From contig CAKUXO010000009.1 in NCBI GenBank assembly GCA_934700385.1, forward strand, positions 5,261-69,260: a stretch of 64,000 nucleotides of DNA, given 5' to 3'. Both the position numbers and the translations under genes were made by a program. Of the stretch, positions 1 to 9,013 are shown piece after piece (position 1 is the first letter of the stretch; every line of letters begins with the position of its first letter). Below the pieces are notes generated by a model. That model was not told where the DNA came from. It made no database searches and was given only the letters and a program-made list of their open reading frames with translations. The stretch is from an uncultured Candidatus Melainabacteria bacterium (lineage in GTDB: Bacteria; Cyanobacteriota; Vampirovibrionia; Gastranaerophilales; Gastranaerophilaceae).

Positions 1-94
1 GGCAAGTTTGATGATTGGTAGCTTGATGTTGATTTTAGGTAATTTAATAGCTGATATTCTTTTAAAATTCACCGATCCGAGGGTAGGTGTTTAA
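1..94 (+). CDS. Oligopeptide ABC transporter permease, OppB/DppB-like (3' end only)
   Basis: Only the last 30 codons are in the window. They read in frame from base 2 to a TAA at 92-94 and end in a hydrophobic helix followed by LLKFTDPRVGV, the usual C-terminus of DppB/OppB-type inner-membrane permeases (a final helix, then 'DPR+'). The stop is immediately followed by the ATG of the OppC-like partner, the classic permease-pair arrangement. The assignment rests on this short tail plus the context. Confidence 0.7.
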   Translation, partial: ASLMIGSLMLILGNLIADILLKFTDPRVGV

Positions 95-1165
95 ATGGAA
101 AAAGTGCTTAATTTTTACAACAAACTAAAGAAAGATAAAATTCCTTATTTTGCTTTTATAATCTTGGTTTTAATGTATTTATTAATCATTTTTGCTGATT
201 TTTTTGCGATTTACCCATCAACCTATTCAAATCGAAAATTAGCATATCAACCTCCTAGTAATATCTATATTTTAGATAAAAACAATCACTTTAAAAAACC
301 CTATACTTATAATTATATTAAAACTTTTAACAATGAAACCTTAAGCATTGAATATCATCAAGATAGAAGTCAAAAATATAAAATTAAATTCTTCTCAAAA
401 GGCTATGAATATAAACTTTTTGGGTTGATTAAATGTAATCTTCACCTTATTTCAAAGCCTGAAAATTGTAATTTATTTTTATTAGGAAGTGATATCAATG
501 GGCATGACGTTTATTCAAGACTCTTTTTTGGTGGTCAAATTTCTTTAACCATTGGTTTTTTGGCTTTATTAATTTCTTTTCCTATTGGCGCTATTTATGG
601 CGGTATTTCAGGTTATTTAGGCGGTGCTGTTGATAAAATTTTAATGAGAATATCTGAAGCAATTATGTCTATACCAAATTTTTATTTATTAATTATTTTA
701 GCTTCAATTTTGCCATCTAACATGACATCTAAACAACGTTTTACCTTAATTGTTTCAATTCTTGCTTTTATCGGCTGGGCTGGTTTTTCAAGGGTAATTA
801 GAGGCATGGTATTATCTTTAAAAAATATGGAATACATTAAATCAATTGAAACAATTGGCGCTTCAAAAAAAAGAATTATTTTAAAACACATTCTTCCTCA
901 AACTTCAAGCTATGTTATTATCGCTATAACTCTTTCAGTTCCATCTTATATTTTAGCTGAATCAGGGTTAAGTTTTTTAGGCTTAGGAATTCAACTACCA
1001 GACGCAAGTTGGGGAAATATGCTTAAAGAGGCGCAAGAATTTTCAAATATTATTTATCGACCTTGGCTTTTGACCCCTGGATTTTTAATTTTTGTTGCTG
1101 TTTTGTCTTTTAACGTTTTAGGCGATAAGATAAGAGATATATTAGACCCAAAAATCATTAAATAA
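95..1165 (+). CDS. Oligopeptide/dipeptide ABC transporter permease, OppC/DppC-like
   Basis: Inner-membrane subunit of a binding-protein-dependent peptide importer, 356 residues. One helix (about residues 17-39) is followed by a periplasmic insert of about 90 residues, then GSDINGHDVYSRL (from residue 131), the characteristic lead-in to the BPD_transp_1 domain, and about five more helices. The EAA-type loop that docks on the ATPase is visible as ETIGASKKRI near residue 250. The periplasmic insert is as in the YejE/OppC branch. ATG directly abuts the stop of the upstream permease, so the two are co-translated. ATPase and binding-protein genes would lie outside the window. Peptide specificity cannot be read from sequence. 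Confidence 0.9.
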   Translation: MEKVLNFYNKLKKDKIPYFAFIILVLMYLLIIFADFFAIYPSTYSNRKLAYQPPSNIYILDKNNHFKKPYTYNYIKTFNNETLSIEYHQDRSQKYKIKFFSKGYEYKLFGLIKCNLHLISKPENCNLFLLGSDINGHDVYSRLFFGGQISLTIGFLALLISFPIGAIYGGISGYLGGAVDKILMRISEAIMSIPNFYLLIILASILPSNMTSKQRFTLIVSILAFIGWAGFSRVIRGMVLSLKNMEYIKSIETIGASKKRIILKHILPQTSSYVIIAITLSVPSYILAESGLSFLGLGIQLPDASWGNMLKEAQEFSNIIYRPWLLTPGFLIFVAVLSFNVLGDKIRDILDPKIIK

Positions 1166-1177
1166 AAAAGGAATTAT

Positions 1178-1879
1178 ATGCTGGAAAATATACAACTGGA
1201 TACAAATATAATAATTATTTTAAGATTAGCGCTTGCTGTTTTTCTATCTTTCATTTTAGGAATAGAAAGAGAATTAACAGGAAAATTCGCAGGGCTTAGA
1301 ACGCATATTTTAGTTTGCGTTGGCGCTTGTATTTTTACAATTTTATCTATTTATGGTTTTAAAATGCATGAAACCATTGGAGTTGTTGGAACAAATGACC
1401 CTGCCAGAATTGCCGCACAAGTTATTACAGGTATCGGTTTTATTGGTGCTGGTACTGTAATGCGTCATGGGAGTAATGTTTCAGGAATAACAACCGCTGC
1501 AACCCTTTGGGTTTGCGCTGCAATAGGGATGTCATCAGGTTGTGGAGAATATACAACCGCCATTATTGCAACATTTATCACTCTTGGGGTACTTATTATT
1601 ATAGGTAAACTTGAAAAGACAGTTCTTTCAAAAAAGAAAATTTTTTATACAATTTATGAAATAAGTCTATCTTTATCAATTAATGATTGTGATAAGGTTC
1701 AAGAAATTTTCCACAATGATTTTCATAAAATTTTAAAATTAAATAAAAAATTGGTTAATCATGACGAATTACATTATAGTGCAGTAGTTTTAACTAAAAA
1801 ATCCTTACAGGCAATTAATGAAATATTTAAAAATATTAACAGTGTATCATCAATTCAAATAAGAGAGTTTTATGAATAA
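1178..1879 (+). CDS. MgtC/SapB family membrane protein
   Basis: A 233-residue protein with about four N-terminal helices (residues 8-140) and a soluble C-terminal domain of about 85 residues, the length and layout of MgtC/YhiD-type proteins. LGIERELTGKFAGLRTHIL and the Gly-rich GIGFIGAGT stretch are family hallmarks. In other bacteria MgtC proteins modulate F-type ATPase activity and survival at low Mg2+; which role applies here is unknown. SD AAGGAATTAT precedes the ATG. Its 3' end overlaps the next gene by 8 bases, so the TPR protein is probably co-translated. Confidence 0.85.
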   Translation: MLENIQLDTNIIIILRLALAVFLSFILGIERELTGKFAGLRTHILVCVGACIFTILSIYGFKMHETIGVVGTNDPARIAAQVITGIGFIGAGTVMRHGSNVSGITTAATLWVCAAIGMSSGCGEYTTAIIATFITLGVLIIIGKLEKTVLSKKKIFYTIYEISLSLSINDCDKVQEIFHNDFHKILKLNKKLVNHDELHYSAVVLTKKSLQAINEIFKNINSVSSIQIREFYE

Positions 1880-3128
1880 AGTTGAAATAAAAGATTATAT
1901 AAAAACAACCTTGTTTACAACATTTCTTGTTTTTTTCTGTTGCTTGGTGGCAGAATTAAATCTTTATTTTCAAGCTGAACAAAAAGTTAAGCATGACGAA
2001 CTTTCAATTAAAAATCTTGAAAAATTTTCATCTATTGAAGAATTAACTCATAAACTTGAACTTAATCCTGATAACTATATAGTTATGATTAGATTAGCTC
2101 AAATCCATGAATCTTTATATGAATTTAAAATAGCTAATAAAATCTATTCTGACGCTGTTGAAAAATCCGCAAGAGCTGACTTTGCGCTTTATTCTTATGC
2201 TTTATTTTGTGCTAATCAAAAAATGTACACCTTAGCTGCTACTCTTGGAGAAGAAATTTCTCAACAAAATGAAAGGACAAATTTCTATAAAGCAAAGTTA
2301 TATGAAAGAATTGGGGATAATTTTTCACAAGATAAAGATTTTAATGCTGCAAATAAAGCCTATCAAGTTTCTTATAAATATTCTAAAACCTTAAATAATC
2401 CAATCTTATATAATCAAATGAGAAATAAATATGCTCAATCATATCTTGATTTAGCTGATTATCATATTAATATAAGACATTTTGATGAGGCTCTTTTAGA
2501 TATTGAAAATTCTAAAAAAATTAAAGATACTCTTGAAGCTACTTATAAATCAGCTTTGGTTTATTATGATACTGATATGAAAAAATCTCAAAGGCTTATG
2601 GCAAGTGTTTTAAGAAGAAATCCTTACCTTGTTAACCCTACTTTATATAATAATTTGTTAAATAGATTAATTTCAGAAGCTAAACTTCAAAATGATTTAA
2701 GATATGTTGATTATTATCAAATGCAGCTTAAAAACTTTAAAAAGCTAATGAATTATTCATATATTTATAAAAACGACATAACGATTGTTAATTTAAAATT
2801 TGAAAAGAAAAAGAATTTCTATATTTTTAAAGGGGATAATGTAATTGAATTTCAAGTTCAAAACAATCAAAATTATCCAATTAATAATCTTTTTATGTAT
2901 ATTGAAATATTTTGTAACAATACACTTTATAAGATTGATAAGTTCCCAAAAAACATTTCAATTACATCCGCTACTGATACAGGTGTGACAGAAAAAATAC
3001 TCCTAAAACTCCCATCTGACCTTGTTTTAGATAATTTAATCAAAGAAAAAGCAATTGTTAAATTTTATGCTAAAAAGAAAAAAATTGCCCCTTGGACTTT
3101 GGTTAAAATTATGCAATATGATTTTTAA
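1872..3128 (+). CDS. TPR-containing membrane-anchored protein, unknown function
   Basis: 418 residues. One N-terminal signal anchor (about residues 11-31) with no lipobox, then helical repeats of tetratricopeptide type (for example LAQIHESLYEFKIANKIY) to about residue 270, then a beta-rich C-terminal domain of about 120 residues that looks extracytoplasmic. It overlaps mgtC by 8 bases. TPR domains are protein-protein scaffolds; no specific family is recognised. Export to the periplasmic side is inferred from the N-terminal anchor. Confidence 0.6.
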   Translation: MNKVEIKDYIKTTLFTTFLVFFCCLVAELNLYFQAEQKVKHDELSIKNLEKFSSIEELTHKLELNPDNYIVMIRLAQIHESLYEFKIANKIYSDAVEKSARADFALYSYALFCANQKMYTLAATLGEEISQQNERTNFYKAKLYERIGDNFSQDKDFNAANKAYQVSYKYSKTLNNPILYNQMRNKYAQSYLDLADYHINIRHFDEALLDIENSKKIKDTLEATYKSALVYYDTDMKKSQRLMASVLRRNPYLVNPTLYNNLLNRLISEAKLQNDLRYVDYYQMQLKNFKKLMNYSYIYKNDITIVNLKFEKKKNFYIFKGDNVIEFQVQNNQNYPINNLFMYIEIFCNNTLYKIDKFPKNISITSATDTGVTEKILLKLPSDLVLDNLIKEKAIVKFYAKKKKIAPWTLVKIMQYDF

Positions 3129-3136
3129 TACTGTAC

Positions 3137-3165
3137 TTAAATTTTTGGTTGTGTTATCTTATAAA
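3137..3165 (+). promoter_or_regulatory. Candidate sigma70 promoter for infB operon
   Basis: TTAAAT (3137-3142), 17 bases, TATAAA (3160-3165), 26 bases before the infB ATG. The -35 is poor, so this is tentative. Confidence 0.35.
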
Positions 3166-3191
3166 TAAACTACATTTATAAAGCGAGAACT

Positions 3192-5723
3192 ATGAGAGTA
3201 CACGAACTGGCAAAAGAACTTAACATTACATCTAAAGAATTAATTGAAAAAGCAAACGAACAACTTGGGCTTTCTTTAAAGTCACATAGTTCAACCGTTA
3301 GCGATTCTCAAATTGATAAAATTAAAGGTCTTTATACTCATAAAAAACCATCAGGCGCAAAGCCAAAGGCTTTTGTTGTTAAAAAGCAAAAAGCAGCTGA
3401 AACTCCTGAAGCCCAACAATCTCAAGAGCCTAAAACTCCTGAAATTAAAACTGTTTCAAGACTTGAAATAGTTAGAAGTGCGCCAAAACCCGTTCATCCT
3501 CAAAGAGCTCAAAAACAATTTAAACCAAAAGAAAATCAAACTTCTCGACAAAATTCTAAAATTCAAGAAAAAACCGTTGAGCAAAAAACAATTTCAAAAC
3601 CGGAAGTAAAAGTTGAAAATTCAACCGATAAACTATCAACCTTGCCATCTATGACAAGAAAAAACTTTGCTAAACCAAAAGTTGAACCTAAAAACGAAAA
3701 TCAAAAAGATAAACAAGATAAAAAACCAAAAGAAAAACAAGAAAAAAGTTTTGGTCCAAACCCAATTAAAAGACACATCATTCCGCAAGATATGTATCAA
3801 AATCAATCTCGTGGCGGAAAGAAAAAGAAAAAAGATATTGATTATAACAATAAAGCTGAAGAACAAGAAAGAATCAGCTTAGAAAAAACGGTTCAAAATA
3901 AACATAAAAAACATACTCAAGAAGTGGCAGCGCAAGAAGAAGTTACTTCAGTTGTAATTGATAAACCTATGACAGTTGGTGAATTAAGCGATAAAATCAA
4001 AAAAACACCTGCTGAAATAATTAAATTTTTAATGCTTGAAGGCATTATGGTAACTGTTAATGCACCAATTGACACTGAAACTGCTAAAAAAGTTGCTCAA
4101 AACTTTGGACTTGAAGTTTTAGATGAAGATATTGAAGCATTTATCGCTCAAGAAGAAGAAAAAGAAGATATTAATAAATATCTTGCAAACGCAAAAGAAG
4201 AAGATATCATTAAACGTGCGCCTGTTGTTACAGTAATGGGTCACGTTGACCACGGTAAAACAACTTTATTAGATTCAATCAGAGCCTCAAAACATAAAAT
4301 TGTTCACACAGAAGTTGGTGGTATTACCCAAAGTATTGGTGCATATACTGTTTGGCTTGATAAAAGAAAAATTGTTTTCATTGATACCCCTGGGCACGAA
4401 GCGTTTACGCAAATGCGTTTACGTGGCGCTCAATCCACTGATATCGCTGTTTTAGTTGTAGCAGCTGATGATGGTGTTATGCCTCAAACTGTTGAAAGTA
4501 TTTCACACGCTAAATCAGCAGGCGTTCCAATTATTGTTGCAGTAAATAAAATCGACAAACCGGACGCTAACCCAGATAAAGTTCTTCAAGAATTAACTGA
4601 ACATGGTTTAATTCCTGAAAAATGGGGTGGAGATACAATCTGTGTACCTGTTTCAGCTCTACAAAAAACAGGTATTGATGACCTACTTGAATATATCTTA
4701 CTTGTAGCTGATATGCAAGAATTAAAAGCTGTTGAAAAATGCCCTGCAACTGGTGTAATCATTGAAGCTAACCTAGATAAAGGTAAGGGTCCTGTTGCAA
4801 CAATGCTTGTTCAAAATGGAACCCTAAAAGTTGGCGATTCAATTGTAGCAGGTACTGTTGGTGGTAAAGTTAGAGCTTTGTTAGATGATTCAGGTAAAAG
4901 AGTTAGAACAGCCGGTCCATCTACTCCTGTAGAAATTTTAGGCTTAAATGAAGTTCCACAAGCTGGGGATTTATTTGAAGTTGTTGAAAATGAAAAGAAA
5001 ATGAAAGCCATTGTTCAAGAAAGAAAACAACAAGAACGTTCAACTCGTCTTGAAGCGATGACAGCGGCACACGTTCAAAAAGAAGCTCTAGCACAAGATG
5101 AAGTTACTAATTTAAATTTAATCATTAAAGCTAACACTAATGGTTCAGCTGAAGCGGTTTCACACGCTATTCAAAACGTTAAATCACTTAAAGTTGTACC
5201 TAAAATAATCCATGCCGGTGTTGGTGATATCTCTGAAGCCGATGTTATGCTTGCAAGTGCGTCAAATGCTATTATTCTTGGTTTTACAGTTAAAGAAGAC
5301 GCAAACGCATTACTTCATGCAAGAAAAGAAGGTGTTAAAATTAAAAAATATGATATCATCTATCAAGTTTTAGAAGATATTGAAAAAACGATGTTATCAT
5401 TATTATCACCTGAAATTGAAGATGTTGAGCTTGGTAAAGCAGAAGTTAGAGCCGTGTTCACTGTTGGTAAAACAACTAAAATTGCTGGTTGTTATGTTAC
5501 AGAAGGTCGCATAGTTCGTTCTAAAACGGCTCGCTTATTAAGAAACGGCGAAGAAATCTTCAAAGGTGAAATTGATCAATTAAAACGCTTCAAAGATGAC
5601 GTTAAAGAGGTAAAAGAAGGTTTTGAATGTGGTATTTCTTTTGCTAAATTTAACGACATTCAAGAAGGCGATATAATTGAAGTTTCAACAACAAAAGAAG
5701 TTGAACCGCAAACACTTGTTTAA
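3192..5723 (+). CDS. infB: Translation initiation factor IF-2
   Basis: GTPase that places initiator fMet-tRNA on the 30S subunit and promotes 70S joining. 843 residues. N-terminal IF2_N domain (1-50), a Lys/Gln/Pro-rich linker (55-260), a second IF2_N-like domain (265-320), then the G domain: G1 GHVDHGKT at about 350, DTPGHE at about 398, NKID at about 452, and C-terminal domains that bind fMet-tRNA. Full length for a two-IF2_N bacterial form. The promoter is probably its own (3137-3165); nusA is not directly upstream as in many bacteria. rbfA follows after 14 bases and truB overlaps rbfA, so the three form one ribosome/tRNA operon. SD before the ATG is weak. Confidence 0.97.
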   Translation: MRVHELAKELNITSKELIEKANEQLGLSLKSHSSTVSDSQIDKIKGLYTHKKPSGAKPKAFVVKKQKAAETPEAQQSQEPKTPEIKTVSRLEIVRSAPKPVHPQRAQKQFKPKENQTSRQNSKIQEKTVEQKTISKPEVKVENSTDKLSTLPSMTRKNFAKPKVEPKNENQKDKQDKKPKEKQEKSFGPNPIKRHIIPQDMYQNQSRGGKKKKKDIDYNNKAEEQERISLEKTVQNKHKKHTQEVAAQEEVTSVVIDKPMTVGELSDKIKKTPAEIIKFLMLEGIMVTVNAPIDTETAKKVAQNFGLEVLDEDIEAFIAQEEEKEDINKYLANAKEEDIIKRAPVVTVMGHVDHGKTTLLDSIRASKHKIVHTEVGGITQSIGAYTVWLDKRKIVFIDTPGHEAFTQMRLRGAQSTDIAVLVVAADDGVMPQTVESISHAKSAGVPIIVAVNKIDKPDANPDKVLQELTEHGLIPEKWGGDTICVPVSALQKTGIDDLLEYILLVADMQELKAVEKCPATGVIIEANLDKGKGPVATMLVQNGTLKVGDSIVAGTVGGKVRALLDDSGKRVRTAGPSTPVEILGLNEVPQAGDLFEVVENEKKMKAIVQERKQQERSTRLEAMTAAHVQKEALAQDEVTNLNLIIKANTNGSAEAVSHAIQNVKSLKVVPKIIHAGVGDISEADVMLASASNAIILGFTVKEDANALLHARKEGVKIKKYDIIYQVLEDIEKTMLSLLSPEIEDVELGKAEVRAVFTVGKTTKIAGCYVTEGRIVRSKTARLLRNGEEIFKGEIDQLKRFKDDVKEVKEGFECGISFAKFNDIQEGDIIEVSTTKEVEPQTLV

Positions 5724-5737
5724 TTTAGGAGAAATTA

Positions 5738-6088
5738 ATGTCACTTAGAAATCAAAAAGTAAGAAAAGCATTAATGAGAGAAATTTCTGATATTATTTTC
5801 AGAGAAATTCGTGACCCTCAAATTTGTGGCATGGTTTCAATTACTGATGTTGATGTTTCTTCTGATAATACGGCAGCTCGTGTATTTTATAGCGTTTATG
5901 GCTCTGATGAAATTAAAAAGAAAACTTCATTAGCGCTAGAGCGCCATGTTCCTCAAATTCGCCATGAAATTGGTAAAAGAATTAGATTAAGAAAAACTCC
6001 GTCTTTATTATTTATTTTAGATGATTCACTTGAACATGGTGCTAAAATGACTGAATTAATTAATAAAATAGAACGTGGCGAGCTTTAA
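5738..6088 (+). CDS. rbfA: 30S ribosome-binding factor RbfA
   Basis: Late 16S rRNA/30S maturation factor with a KH-like fold. 116 residues, normal length; RNQKVRKALMREISDIIF at the N-terminus and the DSLEHGAKMTELI signature near residue 100 are typical. Good SD (TAGGAGAAATTA) before the ATG. Lies in the widespread infB-rbfA-truB order, and its TAA overlaps the ATG of truB by one base (TAATG). Confidence 0.96.
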   Translation: MSLRNQKVRKALMREISDIIFREIRDPQICGMVSITDVDVSSDNTAARVFYSVYGSDEIKKKTSLALERHVPQIRHEIGKRIRLRKTPSLLFILDDSLEHGAKMTELINKIERGEL

Positions 6089-6936
6089 TGTATTTTTTAA
6101 ATATTAATAAGCCAAAAGGAATTACATCTTTTGATGTAATTAGAATTTTAAGAAAAAAGCTTAAAATCAAGCAAATTGGTCATTCAGGAACTCTTGACCC
6201 TTTAGCATCTGGTGTAATTCAAGTGGGAGTTGGCGCTTGTACTAAACTTTTAGATTATCTTGACTCTGATAAAGAATATGTTGCAAGTCTTAAATTTGGC
6301 TTTGTAACTGATACTTTTGATGATGAGGGCGAAAAAATTTTTGTTAAAAAGCCTGAATTTAATAAAAATGACTTAATTCAAGTTTTAAATTCTTTTTTAG
6401 GTAAAACAAAACAAATCCCCCCTAAATATTCGGCTATTAAGCAAAATGGAATGAAACTTTGTGATTTAGTAAGGCAAAATAGGGCTTCTGAAATTAAAGA
6501 ATTTGAAAGAGATATTGAAATATATTCAATTGAACTTTTAGAATTTAACGGTTTTGATGAAGTAAAAATCAAAGTTAATTGTAAAAAAGGAACTTATATC
6601 CGCTCTTTAGCTAATGATATCGGGCAAAAACTTTCTTGTGGAGCTTATTTAACTGATTTAAAAAGAACAAAAGCAGGAAACTTTAAAATAGAAAATTCAG
6701 ATGACTTATCAAAAGATGATTTTAATGAAATTAACCCGATTAATGTATTAAATTTTGATAAAAAAGAACTGAACGAACAAGAATATAAACTTATTTCAAA
6801 CGGTAATTTTATAAAACAAGATAGAAATTTTAAAACAGATTTTATTTTGTTAACTAAAAATAACAAACTTGTTTCAATTGCGATTTTATCAGATAATTTA
6901 ATTAAGCCTAAAAAATTTTTTAAGGAGGAAGTATAA
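6088..6936 (+). CDS. truB: tRNA pseudouridine(55) synthase TruB
   Basis: Converts U55 to pseudouridine in the T loop of all tRNAs. 282 residues. HSGTLDPLASGVIQVGVG contains the catalytic Asp at residue 37, and the family motif KGTYIRSLANDIG lies near residue 168. The C-terminal PUA-like part is short and diverged. Start ATG overlaps the rbfA stop (TAATG), and its own stop overlaps the next ATG in the same way, indicating coupled translation along the operon. Confidence 0.96.
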   Translation: MYFLNINKPKGITSFDVIRILRKKLKIKQIGHSGTLDPLASGVIQVGVGACTKLLDYLDSDKEYVASLKFGFVTDTFDDEGEKIFVKKPEFNKNDLIQVLNSFLGKTKQIPPKYSAIKQNGMKLCDLVRQNRASEIKEFERDIEIYSIELLEFNGFDEVKIKVNCKKGTYIRSLANDIGQKLSCGAYLTDLKRTKAGNFKIENSDDLSKDDFNEINPINVLNFDKKELNEQEYKLISNGNFIKQDRNFKTDFILLTKNNKLVSIAILSDNLIKPKKFFKEEV

Positions 6937-7604
6937 TGAACGCATTTATAAAAACTTTTTTTATCTGCTTAATTTTAACCCTTGGCTTCTTGTTTTATCA
7001 ATTTTTATCAGGTGAAAGCTATGATAACAATCTTCACATAGCTAAAGACAATCCTCTTTTTAATTCAATCAATATGAATAAATATTCTTCAAATAAAGAA
7101 GATAATTCTAATTATGGCATTTTAGAAAAAGAAAATATTGTTGATGAAGCGCAAAATAAACCCTCTGAAATAGAAAAAGCACAAAGTCAACCGATTGAAA
7201 AGAAACCGCAAATTGAAAAATATACATATACTTGTTATTTCTTCTCTCAAAATGGCGATTTAGTGCCCTTAAAACGTGAATTAGTTGCAAAACCAACCCT
7301 TGAAAACACACTTAATCTTCTTTTAAAAGGTCCATTGATTTCTGAAACAAAAAAAGGTTATTATTCTGAAATTCCGCCTAATGTTGATTTAATCAATGTT
7401 AAAAGACAAGAAAAATCAATTATCATTAATTTATCTTCTAATTTTGGAAATGGTGGCGGTTCTCAAAGTGTTGAAAATCGTGTTAAGCAGCTTTCTAAAA
7501 CCGCAAAAGCGTTCGCTTCTGGTAAAAATATCTATCTTTATGTAGATGGTCATGAAGTTGAATATTTAGGTGGAGATGGGGTTTATATCAAACAACCGCT
7601 ATAA
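6936..7604 (+). CDS. GerMN-domain protein, membrane anchored
   Basis: 222 residues: an N-terminal signal anchor (about 5-24), a Glu/Lys/Gln-rich spacer (about 50-90), then a GerMN (PF10646-type) domain covering about 95-215, recognisable from ENTLNLLLKGP and the YVDGHEVEYLGGDGVYI ending. GerMN domains occur in GerM of spore formers and in other envelope proteins including cyanobacterial ones; here there is no sign of sporulation, so an envelope role outside the cytoplasm is inferred. Translationally coupled to truB (TAATG, SD AAGGAGGAA). Its 3' end overlaps the convergent gene by 6 bases. Confidence 0.75.
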   Translation: MNAFIKTFFICLILTLGFLFYQFLSGESYDNNLHIAKDNPLFNSINMNKYSSNKEDNSNYGILEKENIVDEAQNKPSEIEKAQSQPIEKKPQIEKYTYTCYFFSQNGDLVPLKRELVAKPTLENTLNLLLKGPLISETKKGYYSEIPPNVDLINVKRQEKSIIINLSSNFGNGGGSQSVENRVKQLSKTAKAFASGKNIYLYVDGHEVEYLGGDGVYIKQPL

Positions 7605-8366
7605 ACAAATTAATTTATTATTATTTTCAAAATAAATATTTCTATTGTTTGAAATTAAACTGTTAAAAATTGAAAAATTGGATGAATTTTTTGCGCTCAA
7701 AATGATTTTATTTTTACATTTTTGATAAAAATAAAATTCTTCATATTCATTATCTAACTTTAAAATCTCAAAATCAATTTCGCTTTTAATTTCTTCAGCA
7801 TTAATATTTTTAGAAAAAATATATATTTTTGGTTGTTTTAAATATTTATTTAACCTTTTTGTAGCGTTTAAAATAAAATCTTTATTAATTAAATTATTTT
7901 CAACATCAATTGAATTAATGTATAGCCCAATTGATGTTGAATTATTTATGTTTTCTAAAATATCATAATTTTTAACAAAACTAAGCTCAATAAAATTAAG
8001 CTTTTTAGTTAATTCTTTAGATAGATATTTTCTATCTTTAAAATCGATATAAGGTTCTTCAAGATAAATATTTTTATTTTTAATTTTTAAAATTTTATCT
8101 AAATTCAGCGTATTTTTAAACTTTTTAATTTTAAACATATTTTCATTTTTAAAATCATTAAATTTTTTAATAGAAATATAATTAAAATCAATGTCAAAAA
8201 ATTTTAATTTATCGTCTAAATTTTTTCTAAAACTAGGGTCATTAATTAAAAAACACTTAGAATTTGAATTTTTTTCAATTATTTCTTTAATTAAATAAGA
8301 ATTTAAAAAGCCAACAAGGCTTTCGTTTGGAGAAATTAAAACTATCGAATTATTTTGTTTGAACAT
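7599..8366 (-). CDS. Diverged glycosyltransferase family 11-like protein, probably without the sugar-nucleotide motif
   Basis: 255 residues, very rich in Asn, Lys and Ile. The C-terminal half has the order of GT11 (alpha-1,2-fucosyltransferase-like) proteins: YIFSKNINAEEIKSEIDFE resembles the 'FSDD..W' region and KIILSAKNSSNFSIFNSL resembles the 'NSSFSWW' region. Where GT11 enzymes have HxRRGD, this protein reads GLYINSIDVENN (about 147-158), so donor binding may be lost. It may be a relic or a non-catalytic paralogue. No TM segment. Convergent with the GerMN gene (6-base overlap). The fold assignment is from motif order only. Confidence 0.4.
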   Translation of the reverse strand: MFKQNNSIVLISPNESLVGFLNSYLIKEIIEKNSNSKCFLINDPSFRKNLDDKLKFFDIDFNYISIKKFNDFKNENMFKIKKFKNTLNLDKILKIKNKNIYLEEPYIDFKDRKYLSKELTKKLNFIELSFVKNYDILENINNSTSIGLYINSIDVENNLINKDFILNATKRLNKYLKQPKIYIFSKNINAEEIKSEIDFEILKLDNEYEEFYFYQKCKNKIILSAKNSSNFSIFNSLISNNRNIYFENNNKLICL

Positions 8367-8450
8367 ATTTATAAAAATTAACCAAATGTATGATTTTATT
8401 TTAATATATCATAAATATACTTTATATAACAATTGAAAAAGGTTATAAAA

Positions 8451-9011
8451 ATGAGAAAATTACTGTCTTTTTTATCTATATTATTTTTTGGAGTTTTAAC
8501 AAGTGCTTGTGTAAACACTTTTGCAGTTAATGAACTTAATCAAATTGCTCTTGAATATCTAAAAAATGGCGACCCATATTCAGCTATTTCAAGGCTTGAA
8601 TCTTCAATTGATTTAGATGATAGTAAATATGAATCTCGCTATAATCTTGCTGTTGCATATTTAAGAACAAATCAATGTGAAAAAGCACTTGAAAACGCAA
8701 AAGTTGCTGATAGCTTAATTAAAGATGAACCAGCCGTTAAATATACTCTTGGAGTTGCTTATACTTGTGTTGCTGATGAACTTTATGAAAAGAAAAATAG
8801 TGACGGCGAAATTGAAAAAAAAGAATATCCAGACCCAACTTTAGCTTTAGATATTGCTAAAAAATATGTTAATTATCTTGAAGAAGGAAATAAAAGTCTT
8901 GATGTTTATACAAAATTAATGCCAAATGCTCAAGATATTCCCGATGTTTTAAATATGATTAGTCAAAATAATGAAAGAATTCAATCTAAAAAGGCTGAAT
9001 TTTCAATTTAA
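8451..9011 (+). CDS. TPR lipoprotein, unknown function
   Basis: 186 residues from the ATG at 8451. An in-frame TTG at 8433 is possible but the SD-like AAAGG at 8438-8442 fits the ATG. A lipoprotein signal peptide ends in LTSAC, with the lipidated Cys about 20 residues in, so it should sit in the inner or outer membrane facing the periplasm. It is followed by about two to three TPR units (NGDPYSAISRLESSIDLD; YNLAVAYLRTNQCEKALENA). The gene directly downstream is lgt, which makes the lipoprotein modification. Function beyond scaffolding is not recognised. Confidence 0.7.
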   Translation: MRKLLSFLSILFFGVLTSACVNTFAVNELNQIALEYLKNGDPYSAISRLESSIDLDDSKYESRYNLAVAYLRTNQCEKALENAKVADSLIKDEPAVKYTLGVAYTCVADELYEKKNSDGEIEKKEYPDPTLALDIAKKYVNYLEEGNKSLDVYTKLMPNAQDIPDVLNMISQNNERIQSKKAEFSI

Positions 9012-9013
9012 AA

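Noticed and set aside
6936..7604. Sporulation gene (GerM)
   Set aside because: Only the GerMN domain is shared; no other sporulation genes, and the organism looks Gram-negative.
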